Shown here: positions 1 to 10,604 of the stretch, in pieces
How the letters are laid out: each line of letters begins with the position of its first letter
How positions within the stretch are numbered: the stretch's first letter is position 1
Source of the DNA: Pisaster brevispinus
Lineage: Eukaryota > Echinodermata > Asteroidea > Forcipulatida > Asteriidae
Reading direction: 5' to 3'
DNA length: 64,000 nt
Assembly: GCA_023634235.1 (NCBI GenBank)
Contig: JAMKCF010000002.1
Coordinates: 6,828,722-6,892,721, forward strand
Translations under genes and position numbers: made by a program
The notes under the pieces: model-generated
Told to the model about the DNA's origin: nothing
What the model saw: the letters and a program-made list of their open reading frames with translations, nothing else
The model's database searches: none

Positions 1-82
1 GCGCAAAGCGCGGCATGCCGATAGTTCTACATTAGCTTTGCTTTCCACATTGCTCTCTCCTCCTTTCACCTCCTTTCTAAAT

Positions 83-180
83 GCCCCCCCCCCAAAAAAA
101 AAAACAAACAAACAAACAAAAAACAAACAAAAAAACCCAACCCCCCCAAAAAAAAAAAAAAAAACAACAACAACAACAAA
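83..180. repeat. C/A low-complexity tract
   Basis: Runs of C and A with short CAAA and CAA repeats. The tract makes spurious Lys/Gln-rich frames on the plus strand. No coding signal is visible. Confidence 0.9.
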
Positions 181-833
181 CATCCAACATACCTTTTCCC
201 GTCCCTGCTCCTTTAAGTTACTGTCATGCCTTTTTCAACCCCCATCCCTTCTACAAAGAACTGTGCACGACGCCTCAAAAGTATCTTAAAAGCTTATATA
301 CTAATAATTGTTAGTCACTCGACACAGGGAGACGCATTGTACCCGACAAAATATTAAGCTTTTATTAACATCTTGAGTGCGTTTTGGTTCAATAATTTTG
401 TCTTTGCTTGTCCTTAAAAATCCTCTGTACGATGCACAAACAACCATCAAATTATTGTTCTTGGTCACAGTATGCTCTCATCTCTTGCCTTGCTTGCACA
501 AAGCTTCATGTATGATTTCACTCTTCCCATGTAAACAACAATTACATTAAAGATTAATGTTTCCCCCTTAACTATACAGGGCCAATTATGTAACAACTGA
601 TCCTCAGGAAATACCCCTACCATAGTGTAGGTTTGGGGAAATCTTGCTACACAGGGGGTATACAGCTAGGAACCCATTATTATCAATCTCAAGACCTTTC
701 AGAAGGTTTGTAGATAGTTATAGTAATAATAATATATAAAAAATACTTCTAATGATTGCGGAGGTAATTATTTTTGCCAATTACAGGCCAAATGCACATT
801 TTATTGCGTGACACTAACTAGAGTGTATAGTAT
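181..833. other. Intergenic, nothing recognised
   Basis: AT-rich sequence. I see no exon-like open frame, RNA gene or repeat structure. Confidence 0.5.
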
Positions 834-952
834 ACAAACATTGACTGCTTCGAGTGGCGTAGTAAAACTAGTCACTCGAGGTGATCCCGGAGCAGCCTAT
901 CTCCGCCTCGGGAAGATAGGCGGCTCCGGGGATCACCGAGAGTGACTAGTTT

Positions 953-2092
953 TAACTGGTTCTCTTCTTATCTTAACAACAGAACCCACCATGTTCTCAT
1001 CAATAATGCTAGATCCGATCGTCATCATCTCTTGTGTGGTGTTCCTCAAGGTTCTGTAGCTGGGCCTCTTGAATTTATATTGTTCAGTGCACCCTTACAA
1101 GACCTCATTGCTGCCCATGGTATTTCTAGTGTTGCTTATGCTGACGATACCCAACTTTATGTTACATTTGACCCTGCTGATCGCGCTTCTGCCATTGGTA
1201 AAGTTGAATCATGCATTCAAGATGTCAAATCTTGGGCTCTGTCCAACAAACTCGCTCTGAATGACTCCAAAACTGAGATCTTATTTTTAAGATCTCGTTT
1301 CACAAAAAAGGTTTCTCCGCCAAACTTACATATTGCCCAGTCTGTTATTAAACCATCTGAATTTGCCCGCAACCTCGGTGTAATTATGGATTCTTCATTG
1401 TGCATGAGTAGACATGTTGATAATGTTTGCAAAGCAGCTCTCATGGCTATCAGAAAAATAGCACAGATTCGCCGCTACCTGGATGAAGCTACTACTCTTC
1501 GTCTTGTTCACGCTTTCGTCACAACTAGACTTGATTCCGGCAATTCTCTTCTGTATGGACTCCCTGATAAAGATCTTGCTAAAATTCAACGTGTACAAAA
1601 CATTGCCGCTCGCCTCGTTTCTTGCTTGCCTCGTTCTCACCATATTACACCAGTACTAATGAAATTGCATTGGCTCCCAGTTAAGTTTCGTACAATTTAT
1701 AAAATTCTTTTGTTAACTTTCAAAGCTCAAACATGTCAATCTCCTGCTTATTTATCTGAACTTGTTCACCATTATTCCCCTACTCGGACTTTACGTTCAT
1801 CTCAACAGTCATTGCTTTCATCTACAAGAGCTTCTTCTATTTTTTATGGCCACAGATCATTTTCTTACGCCGCACCATTTCTTTGGATTGGTCTTCCTGT
1901 GCATATTCGCCAGGCTAGTTCTTTACACTGTTTTAAGTCTCTGTTAAAAACACATTTGTTTGAAGCTGCTTATTTGTAATCTGCTTATTTGTAATTGTTT
2001 CTTTCACTCTTTGTATATTTTATTGTTCTCTTTATGCGCTTAGAGGCTTATGCATTAGGCGCTTTACAAATGTCTTTATTATTATTATTATT
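953..2092 (+). mobile_element. 5'-truncated CR1/L2-like LINE
   Basis: A non-LTR retrotransposon fragment running from the middle of the reverse transcriptase to a 3' tail of ATT repeats (2078-2092). It begins abruptly inside the reverse transcriptase at the hairpin edge of the surrounding MITE, as 5' truncation during target-primed insertion would produce. The 3' UTR just before the tail reads GCATTAGGCGCTTTACAAA, a style of end shared with the LINE at 48.5-52.1 kb, which has a similar ATT-type tail. Confidence 0.85.
954..1979 (+). CDS. Reverse transcriptase fragment of a CR1/L2-like LINE
   Basis: An open frame of about 340 codons with no intact start of its own; the first codons come from the flanking MITE. 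Visible motifs are the PQGSV block of the reverse transcriptase fingers/palm, the catalytic YADD box around codons 66-69, and a thumb/C-terminal region rich in aromatic and basic residues (HWLPV, GLPDKDL). These are characteristic of CR1/L2-type proteins. Residues upstream of PQGSV, the endonuclease domain and any ORF1 are missing, so it cannot be autonomous. The frame is otherwise uninterrupted up to the stop, which suggests modest age. Confidence 0.85.
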   Translation, partial: NWFSSYLNNRTHHVLINNARSDRHHLLCGVPQGSVAGPLEFILFSAPLQDLIAAHGISSVAYADDTQLYVTFDPADRASAIGKVESCIQDVKSWALSNKLALNDSKTEILFLRSRFTKKVSPPNLHIAQSVIKPSEFARNLGVIMDSSLCMSRHVDNVCKAALMAIRKIAQIRRYLDEATTLRLVHAFVTTRLDSGNSLLYGLPDKDLAKIQRVQNIAARLVSCLPRSHHITPVLMKLHWLPVKFRTIYKILLLTFKAQTCQSPAYLSELVHHYSPTRTLRSSQQSLLSSTRASSIFYGHRSFSYAAPFLWIGLPVHIRQASSLHCFKSLLKTHLFEAAYL

Positions 2093-2288
2093 ACTACGCC
2101 ACGAGACAAAGCAGTCAATATTTGTTTTATAACACCTCTTCCTTTGATTCTATCTGTATACTTTAATAAAATTAATTCACACAACACCTTTATTCATCAT
2201 TCAACACTGCGTCATTTTATTTAATTCAAGTTCGTTTCAGAAACAAGGAATGGTTGTAACCATGCACTTTAAGAATACAATTTCAGGC

Positions 2289-2610
2289 GAATATTAACAT
2301 CCATGGAAATGGAAATTCTGAGTCTTTTTATTGTTATTGTTTATGTTTCCTTGGTCAAGTTCTCGACAGGGGACGAGGAAACATTATACATATATCAATG
2401 TTTATGGCAAGGTTCATTGGTGAGTTTTTTACGAGTCTCTCAAAAGTCATTTAGGCCTAGTTGTAAATACTGACAACACATCCATGGAAATGGAAATTGC
2501 GAGTGCTTTTGCTGTCATTGTTTATGTTTACCTTCGTCAAGTTCCCGACTGGAAATGAGGAAGCAGTTTTATTGTTTATGCCAAGGTTCACTGGTGACAA
2601 AGGTGAATTT
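2289..2610. repeat. Diverged tandem duplication (~190 bp offset)
   Basis: About 130 bp beginning at 2298 (CATCCATGGAAATGGAAATT) recurs at 2480 with the same following blocks (GTTTATGTTT, CAAGTTC, GAGGAA, AAGGTTCA). The downstream copy is the 3' coding end of the recombinase-like frame on the minus strand. The other copy is a duplicate of that tail outside the frame. Confidence 0.75.
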
Positions 2611-3255
2611 ACAACGTCTCTCAAAATAAGCGATTCCTGTGATGCTGTTAGCAGAGTGGGAGACTCGGAACGTTGGTCAGTAGTTGACAGCGATGATGGT
2701 CCAGCCTCACATTGTTCAGGGTTAACAGCGTTTGTTAAGACCGCACTCATCTCACGTTTTTTGTTTTCACTTGTCCTGCTGTATTTTTTATTACTGGATT
2801 CAGAATGGTGTCCCGATACTGTCATAATATCCCTCGACGCGAATCCTGCATCGTCAAGAATAGTTACACTAGTGGCTCTGAAACAATGGTTTGTGTAAAT
2901 ATTACTACACTTGGCTGCTGTGGAAATTACCTTTAGTTTGTTAGAGAGTGTGTTCTTTCCAAGTGGCATATTGCAATACCATGAGTTTGAGCTTGAACAA
3001 ACAATGTCTTTCGGTCTCTGCCAAAGTAAGTCACAGTCAGGGTGAAGTTTTTCTAAGTAGTCGAGAAAATTGCTGACAGGACACCGAGGGTTTCCTGGTG
3101 ATTCATACATTAAACCGGCTTGGCTCTTTTCATCATCGTTTTCTCGGTTATTTTTGGTAAGCTGGTCTCGTTTTGTGACATACCTCAATCCGCTAGAATC
3201 AGTGTTTATCTTAAAGTCTGTCTTTTTCATGTCTCTCAAATGTTCTCTGCCTCGG
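2457..3255 (-). CDS. Crypton/DUF3504-type tyrosine recombinase, catalytic C-terminal exon
   Basis: About 265 codons open on the minus strand, beginning after a plausible splice acceptor (TGCTGCAG at 3256-3263). The first residues, RGREHLRDMKKTDF, fit the first catalytic arginine region of DUF3504/Crypton-type recombinases. Later, NHCFRATS supplies the H-x-x-R pair, SGHHS the second histidine, and KKYSRT the nucleophilic tyrosine. The full R-H-R-H-Y set is therefore present by eye. These enzymes are known from Crypton DNA transposons and from host genes derived from them (the ZMYM/QRICH group). After the catalytic core comes a Ser/Thr/Asn-rich tail. A matching N-terminal segment lies upstream on the same strand (4414-4943) but is broken. 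The locus is either an old transposon or a decayed host gene. Confidence 0.7.
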
Positions 3256-3390
3256 CTGCAGCATAGTGAAAACTAGCGTGCATCTGCTCCCCGGATGTTA
3301 CACACAGAGCTTACAACACGGTAAAACGTGTTGGAATTGAGGCATTTTTGTTGTATTTTAACTCTGTATTTTTTTAACGGAACATCGTAC

Positions 3391-3830
3391 AAACTTGGGG
3401 TGAACGGAATATGAAAGAAGACATTTCAGCCTTTTTAGTTGGGTATGTTTCGTTAACTTTTTGGACAAAACCTGGGATCATTTTTTCGTCAAAGTTTTCC
3501 AATCCGCCACGACTGTCTATGGCGAGGCACGGATAAACAGCCCAAACGAACACTGATTTCCGACCCTATTCGCCTTATCTTCTCGTGGCAAGAGAACCAA
3601 GGGTCATCAAACTTTGGGGTGAACGGTTTTGTAGAGATGAAGAGTTACTCTATCACTCATGTAAAACTGACTATGATTGGCCCAAAATCCAGGGATCATT
3701 TTTTCCTCAAAGTTTTCTTCCAATCAGCACTTTTCTTACAAAATAGACCCGTGCGACGGTCCATTGATCACGTGATACCAGCGTGTGACGTGACACTTGA
3801 CCCGTATTACCATGCTTCCTGCACGATGGT
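3391..3830. repeat. Diverged tandem duplication (~215 bp offset)
   Basis: 3394-3520 and 3609-3735 share blocks in the same order: AAACTTGGGGTGAACGG, GGGATCATTTTTTC and TCAAAGTTTTC. The duplication lies in the gap between the two recombinase segments. It may be part of an intron or an inserted non-coding repeat. Confidence 0.65.
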
Positions 3831-4413
3831 TCTCTGAATTCTGATACTTTTCTTCGAAGTTTCGCCTCCTCTCTGAGTTTTTACCAGCAATTTATGATTA
3901 TTTTCTTTACCCGTATATTGGATAGTCATTTTCATCATATTGAGGCCTTGAAAACTTAAGAAAAATTTGTCAATCATCATCGTTTTCTGATGGAAGGGCT
4001 CTGAATTCTGAGACATATTCTGCGTGGGACTGTTCCACTTATGTAAACGGAATAATTTGTACATAAACAGTGTTTAACATTTGGCGCAAGATCGCTGTTA
4101 AAAAAAGGGGGATACACTGGTTTTTATGTCTTATGTATTCTTTATAAGTTTTGCATGAAGTAAATAAATCAACTGTGATAAAAAGAAAAAAGCAGCAGTA
4201 TCCCTCTTGATGTTTGTGTTGTTAAAAAACAACACCTGTCTTTGATCTCCCCTAAAACATGCAATGGAGCGGTCCAAGTCTCCCAGCTCAGTGGGCTTGC
4301 CCTGTGTTGTATGAATATGCTAAATGCAAGGTCAAGATAGTGCAGTGGAATGCACATGGCTGTTGGCTCACACATACACTGAGCTTTTGCGTGTTTGGGG
4401 CCAAAAGTTTTCA

Positions 4414-4943
4414 TTATGGATAGACCATGACATCGATGAAAACCTTATTTTGAAGGCCAGTTTGTGTGGAGATGTTCGTAGCCGATGAAGCATTTATTTT
4501 ATTCATGTCCTCAAGAGTTATGGGGTTTTTATGCTCCACATTACCTTTTCCGATTTTCTTGAGGTGAACAAGAGTCGCTTTGAAGCTCTTATTTGATCTC
4601 TCAAATGCTTGATCCTTTATGATGTCCACTGGATTCATTTATCTGTCCTTGAAACGTCTCTGCAATCCATATCGAATGGTTTGCATTGTCTTTTTGCAGT
4701 ATAACTCCCCGTTTACTTGGCGCACTTCCATGTAGAATCTTCGCAAGAAATTGTCGAGTTCATCGTTGTTCATGTGATCCACTATCTCCAACGTTGTGTT
4801 GCGTGCAGAACAGTACTGTTGAACAATTCTTTCGACGTATTTTATGCTGTTTTAGTGTTCTTTGAATATGCTGAGTCCATACAAATTCGTAATTCATCTT
4901 CAGTAAGTAAAACAAATCGCGGACGGGGCTCATTGTCCTCCAT
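4414..4943 (-). pseudogene. Crypton/DUF3504-type recombinase, N-terminal core-binding segment (broken)
   Basis: Minus-strand translation gives the N-terminal SAM-like region of the same recombinase family. It has a LLTEDELR...YSKNTK start, KYVERIVQQYC, a DELDNFLRRFYMEV helix, CKKTMQTIRYGLQR, and then IGKGNVEHKNPITLEDMNKI. Two defects are visible: a one-base frameshift near 4858 between SKNTK and KYVERIV, and an in-frame TAA at 4639-4641 between the FKDR and MNPVD blocks. The frame stops at 4414, just after FIDVMVY. In relatives that block is followed directly by the RGRE motif, which here resumes at 3255 after about 1.16 kb. That gap could be an intron or an insertion. Confidence 0.65.
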
Positions 4944-5867
4944 TTTTCTGGTAGAATCAATCGTCACAGAAACAACTTTACGTACGTGGCAATCAATCGT
5001 CAAACAAGAACTGTAAAATCTTACGTTGAAATACCGAGTTTTGACACAATAGGAGGGTACCAGACTACTGCTATTACGTTCGTTCTCTAAACCGTATTTC
5101 AAATGCACACATTTTGTTCATTACACCGGGTTCGAGGTTTTCAAGCAGCTCGTTTAAATCAATGTTTGAAGTCAATGTAGTCAGGGTACCAGGGTTTTCA
5201 TTCACTAGTACATCGGTCGCTAGGCTATCGTTGAATAGTTCGTTTGGTCGGTGAACATGTACAAGAGTAAAAATACACAACACCATGTGACACGCTCTCG
5301 GCCAATCAACAGATAGAATCAAAGGAAGAGGTGTAATAATATGTTTTGGGAAATCATACTTCACCCGGGGTATGAAGCTATATCAACCCATCTTTGTCAC
5401 GCCAAATGACCCCTTATCAGTTTAGATTTCCGTTTTAAGTGTCTATAGCTAGTTTTTTTGAAATTAGATTGATTGTTGTCAAACCAGGCTGCATAGCAAT
5501 CACCTCCTGAGTATTTGCAAAGTTGTATGTGTACAAACCAATGTCAGCCCTCCCGACCACAGGATTTGTTATGAGATTATCACGGGGAATGAAGTAACCC
5601 TATGCAAATACAACTGCCATATGTTCCTGCATGGTATGATGGCGGACTGCCCAAAAGACTGATTTTTATTGTCCTGGACGGAATTATGACAACAAACCTT
5701 CTACAGACAGCAGTCGGCTTATTTCATGGAGGGTTGGGCTTCGTACCACCACCTACATGCGTACAACATCATATTCTTTACATGCAACACTGCATGAATC
5801 ATAGTGAGATATATGACAGCTATACTTTATTGACCCTTTCATATTATTTTGTCGCAATGCTATATAG

Positions 5868-7321
5868 GTATCGGTGGCGGAATTATTGATATTGCAATAA
5901 TACAACCGCTGATCGACTATTTCCCAGAGGACTTCGCCACGGCAAATGGCGCATCCCTTGCTGGAGGACCGGTGGGCATGATGATAGTTCCACCGGCAAT
6001 GGACTATTTGTTGTCAATTTACGGCTGGAGAAGGACACTAGGACTCATGGCATCGCTTTCTACCAATTTGATTGTATGCGGAGCTGTCCTTCGTCCCTGT
6101 CAAACTATGAGAGGAATGTATCGCCCGCTTGATCATCAAAGCGATAGTCAAAATCAAACTTCGACAGCAAGAAATTCAGACGATTGCTTCAAGACATTTA
6201 AGAATGAAAAAGGGAGCGCTTTTCAGGTGTTGAGAAAGTTTGTCGACGCTGACTTATTAACACAACCTATTTTCATCGTTTACCAAGTGTTGTCACTGTT
6301 TGTTGGTTTGATCTACAGCATGTGGCATTTGTTTCTCATTCCACTTGGAGTACAGTTGGGTCATGGAGAGACCCTAGCCGCGTTTCTTGCTACATTCGGT
6401 GGCGTAGGGACTCTCATAGGACGTCTTTGCAACGGGTACCCGATTGATCGCAAACTCATCAAAACTTCATCTGTCTTTCTTGGAGCATCACTCGTCTTTG
6501 CCGCGTCGAGCCTGTTGAATCCGCTGGTCAAGTTCTCCTATGTAGGCCTAGCTACCCTTGCCACAATCTCGGGGATTTCCATGGGTGTAATTTCACCTTT
6601 GATCTATGTCCTGACGTTGGAAGTTTGTCCTGACAAAAGCGATACAGCTTTTGGTTGGCTTCACTGTTCATTTGGAACAGGAATAATGTTCGGTGGTCTT
6701 TCTGCAGGTGAGTTTAGCTTTAAAACAATATCAGTAGTTTTAAGCAATAAGAGATTTGTGTTAATTTTAAACTCGGCAAAAAGCATGATTTATTAATTTA
6801 TCTATTACAATTTTTTTTATATAGAATAAAAAGCTAGGCGGAAGCTCTTCTACGTCAATGTTAAGAAGGGGGAAAAAGCAAGACAAAATTGGCAAAAGAC
6901 TTTAGAATAAAACATAAGGAAAATTACTTAGAGCACAATTCTTAATATAAAACATAAAAATGTAAACAGAGGATGATTTTTGGACAGACGAAGGACAATT
7001 AATCTTAACTGTAGCACGAGCAAACTAAACTGACTATTTAAAGCACTTCGGGCTGGGTTTAAGGAACATTTAGAGATACATTTGCATTTTTTACTAGTAA
7101 TGGTATGTCTATTAAAGTACGTTTCTACTTGATTATAACTAACCGATAACAACTGTCTTCATTTTGTCAACTTAATTCACATCCTTTAACTTTCAGGATA
7201 TATTCACGATTTCAGTGATGACTACAATATTGTCTTCGTAGCGATGGGAGCTCTGTCAGTCGTCATGGTCATCATCTTGTCCTTGACCAGATGCTTTTTA
7301 GAACCAAGGGTTAAAGGTTGA
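5868..7321 (+). CDS. SLC16-family monocarboxylate transporter-like protein, last two exons
   Basis: Major facilitator of the SLC16 type, moving small organic solutes across a membrane; the substrate is unknown. Exon 5868-6707 follows an acceptor (CTATATAG) and ends at a GTGAGT donor. Exon 7197-7321 follows TTTCAG and closes with TGA; the junction codon reads Gly in phase. About 321 residues are encoded. They start at GIGGGII, correspond to roughly TM4 onward, and include WRRTLGLMASL, a hydrophilic Ser/Asn/Gln-rich central loop, then IGRLCNGYPIDRKL typical of the second half. The C-terminal exon supplies the last helix. Exons for the first helices and the PDGG-type N-terminus were not found in the 260 bp upstream; they may lie further upstream or be lost. 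The frame is clean, so I treat it as a real partial host gene. Confidence 0.75.
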
Positions 7322-7470
7322 TCAAAGAACAATGGCAAAAGTGGGTGCCTTTAGCTTTAGACCATCGCAGACACTATACGGAACAGATTCCCAACGTATT
7401 CCTAATTCGGCAAACAACCAGATTCGTTTGAGGGCGTGTACGATCGTTGTCAAACAACTGATCAAAATAT

Positions 7471-8690
7471 TTAATTTAATTTAATTTAATTTTATTAACA
7501 TTACTTTTCGTGGCTCACAGGCAAAATTGGGTGTGATTTACAAACAGTAATTTACAATAAATAGTAAAAACGGCAAGAAATCTACAAGAATGATTAAAAA
7601 ACGTTAAAAAACACACTTATAAACAGAAATGGATGAGGAATACAACCAATAAAATTACCAACAAACAATGACTGTAAAAGTTACAGTGGATTACAGTATA
7701 ATGAAACCAGAGAAAGCGCAAAAACACCGAAAATACATTAGGTGTTAAGCAAATTAATAAAATAAGGAATTGGGCTATTTTGAAAACGAGTGGTTCTGAC
7801 ACGGAACTGTGAAATTTTGTTTGAACTACGAAGGCATCTGCCATGACTAGAGAACCTGTAATTGTTGGTCCGATCTTATTGAGACAATCCCTTCGCAAAC
7901 CAACGGCCTTGATCCACCCTCCGGTCAGATAGAGAGTCAAGTTCACACACATTTGTAAGACATCAGTATAAGAAAAGTATGAACGACTCAAGATGTTTCT
8001 GCAAGCTCTTTTCTGAATTCTTTCAACATCATCGCTTTGTTTTGTTATCAAACCAGAGTGCCAAACGACAACTGCATATTCAAGTGTAGATCTAATATAT
8101 TCTTCATAGACACTTTTTAACTCCTTACAGTAAAATCCAAAACGTTTCAATGTTCTTAACACAAAAAGACGTCTATTAGCTTTACGTAACATCTCATTAA
8201 CTTGAGCATCCCATCTTAGGTTGCTTTGAAGCATAATGCCAAGAACCTTAGCCTCGTCAATGTAGGAGATGGATTCATTACCAATTTTAAGATCAGTTTG
8301 AGGGGGAGGGGCTTTGCTGAAACTGACTTGAAGGGCCCAACACTTAAGGCTGAGTAAGTTTTCATCAGACCATTTAAAAAAAAGCTATCTAGGTCATTTT
8401 GAAGATAGCAAGGCTCAGAAATATTACGATTCTCAGTAAATGTCAGGTCATCAACGTATTTCCAGTACTGTGATTTGGAATCCTGAGCAGCATCGTTAAT
8501 AACATTTTGGAACCCAAATGGACTCAATGTTGTACCTTGAGGCACACCACCCTTTAAAACCCCTTAACGTGTGACCTTGTCAGATTTTAGTGGTAAATTT
8601 AAAGTGTTTTTGTTTTTTATCCACTTGCAAAGCCCTGAGCGACTTGACCATCCATGATATCCGAGACAGGACCATTCCACATATCTAAGA
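7471..8690 (-). mobile_element. Degenerate jockey-like LINE fragment, minus strand
   Basis: On the minus strand, 8545-8216 gives VPQGTTLSPFGF and the box KYVDDL, a reverse transcriptase palm with YVDD instead of YADD. Another frame from 8234 to 7617 continues with NLRWDAQVNEM, KANRRLFVLRTLKRFG and YIRSTLEYA, the usual thumb/C-terminal blocks. The two frames are joined by a frameshift near 8216-8300. The 3' end is an ATTAA-type repeat tail at 7471-7495. The 5' end fades near a G homopolymer at about 8692-8707. It is a dead, 5'-truncated copy. Confidence 0.75.
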
Positions 8691-8949
8691 TGGGGGGGGG
8701 GGGGGGGTCAGTTCCCAGAGTTGTGTTTTTTTATATGGGGTGTGAAACTTGTTCCTGGCATACAACTGTACACAAAATGTGTTATACCAATGCACACAAA
8801 CACAGATGACCCAGATCTAACCCACTGATAAGTGGAACAATCTGTTCAGCTGTATGTTCTCTGTTACAGGCTTGGCTTGTCATGTCAAGTCTTGCCCGCT
8901 GCTTTAGCAAGGCCACTCAACTCACCCAAGCATTTGTTGACATGGTGAA

Positions 8950-9829
8950 TTAGTTGTATTATACACAGCACATACTCCCTCTAGGAACAGGAGTCCCAAC
9001 TATGCTATACTTACTTGGGGCAAGTCCACAATTACACACTGTAAAAAACTTAATCTCTTACAAAAGAAAGCTATTCGTATTATAAGTAAGTCTGGGTATC
9101 TTGATCACACCGGGCCATTGTTTCTAGAGCTAAGGAAACCTTAAATTCGATGCTGTGTACAATTTTAATCTGGGTGAAATTATGCACAATTATAAAACTG
9201 GCCTATTGCCTAACAAATTCAATGATCTTTTTACTTTGTGTTCATCGGTTCATACATATGGTACTCGTGCTGCATCGAAAGGTGATATTTACACAAATTT
9301 CAACCGAACATCATTTTCAAAACAAAAGAGAAAAAAAGATTGTGTCTCGGGGTATTTTATTCTGGAACAATCTTAATCCGGATCTCAAGATCAAACTTAA
9401 ACACCATTTGTTGAATGTATACTAAAAGAAACTTGTTTTGTATTTGTATAGAGCCTCTTGCATATGATTTTTATAAACACAATTTTTAAAACATATATAT
9501 ATTTTTATTATAGGCATCTTACAAGTATCTATCTGGTCTCTGTCACTGTGTTGTTGCTGTCCTGTCATGCCTGAGTCATTGTCTGTCATAGGGAAAAGCA
9601 TACAAGCACAATGCTTCACTTTTTTCCTACATGTTGGCTATGATTGTATAATGCTGTATGATTTTAGGGCTCTTAATATTTTAAAAGATTTGTGTTTTTG
9701 TTGCATTGTTTATTATGTGATATTCATTATTCACACCTACATAATAATATAATTTCAACAACCTGTACTTGTCTTTGTAACCGCCATCATGAAATAAATG
9801 TTTATTGAATTGAATTGAGTCGGTCTCAC
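8950..9829 (+). mobile_element. 3' end of a plus-strand LINE with TTGAA tail
   Basis: Broken plus-strand frames from about 9000 give LNLLQKKAIRII, YLDHTGPLFLEL, then in a shifted frame NYKTGLLPNKFNDLF and HTYGTRAASKGD. These are the C-terminal region of a CR1/Rex1-like reverse transcriptase. The fragment closes with an AT-rich 3' UTR and the tail TTGAATTGAATTGA at 9815-9828. It abuts a minus-strand LINE fragment at 9830. Confidence 0.65.
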
Positions 9830-10604
9830 TTGAACCCAAGTACACACTCAAGTTCTTTAGGAACATGTACATCAATAGTTTTGACTGGTATCGTATCCTT
9901 ATTGACGCATACCAGGGGCGAACCAAGATGCAGTAATGACCTCTATATCTACCTGCTCCTCACGAAAAATGATGTCAAGTTCGTCAAACTTGTTTAGCAG
10001 AGACTGGGCATTCGCTATGAATATAGTGGGAAGCTGAATTGTTTTGGTGGAATTGGTGGAATTGCCATTTTTAGGAATGTTTACAATGTTATTAAAACAT
10101 GCACATGCATCAATCAGTTTCGTATTATTAGGATTGTGTGAAATGTGAACAGTTATTGGTCTCCTTATAACATGTCTGCCTCCACGGCGACCACGTTTGC
10201 GCCTAGGTTGTTGCAGTGATTGGTCAATGTCCATTGCCTCAATAGTACGTAAAACTGACTGAGAAAATTTACCAGAAGAGCAATATCTGTAGGCAAGTAG
10301 CTGTTCCACATCGTAGACAATAAGGGGGCATTAATGCCACACAAGCAACATTTGTCCGAACAATGCATCGCAGGTATGTGTAGAATGGGTGTAATGACGC
10401 CATACTGAACATCAAAGCAGGAAATATCATGGTTTGGAAGGTTAAAAAAATAAAAAATAAAATTGGGGTAGATAAATTAGTTCCACTGCTCAAATCATTA
10501 CTTACGTGGGTCAGTAAGCCATTGCGGAGACATTGAAGAACAAGAAGATTAGCAATGGCAGTCAGACATAAAACAAAACGGACATAAAACGGGAGCCCAA
10601 ACAT
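9830..10604 (-). mobile_element. 5' region of a LINE: basic linker and start of endonuclease
   Basis: The minus-strand frame 10309-9899 holds a basic stretch (PRRKRGRRGGRHVIRRP), then LPTIFIANAQSLLNKFDEL, the opening strand and helix of the apurinic-like endonuclease domain of CR1/L2-type LINEs. A frame-shifted continuation (VHVPKELECVLGF) runs to about 9830, where the next element's tail begins. An upstream overlapping frame (10604-10269) looks like the preceding N-terminal region, also shifted. No intact protein remains. Confidence 0.6.

Larger units (their letters stand above)
834..2125. mobile_element. Palindromic MITE split by a LINE insertion
   Basis: The left end (834-868, ACAAACATTGACTGCTT then GTGGCGTAGTAA) reappears inverted at 2091-2125 (TTACTACGCCAC then AAGCAGTCAATATTTGT). 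Inside the left end, 863-953 is itself a long imperfect hairpin: ACTAGTCACTC and GGTGATCCCGGAG pair with CTCCGGGGATCACC and GAGTGACTAGT. Joining 834-953 to 2093-2125 would give a fully palindromic element of about 150 bp. The intervening LINE fragment therefore appears to have inserted into its right arm. No element target duplication was resolved. Confidence 0.75.

Noticed and set aside
8950..10604. Twin-priming inversion of one LINE
   Set aside because: The plus-strand fragment ends with its tail at 9829 and the minus fragment lies beyond the tail. Twin priming would place the inverted part upstream of the 3' part.
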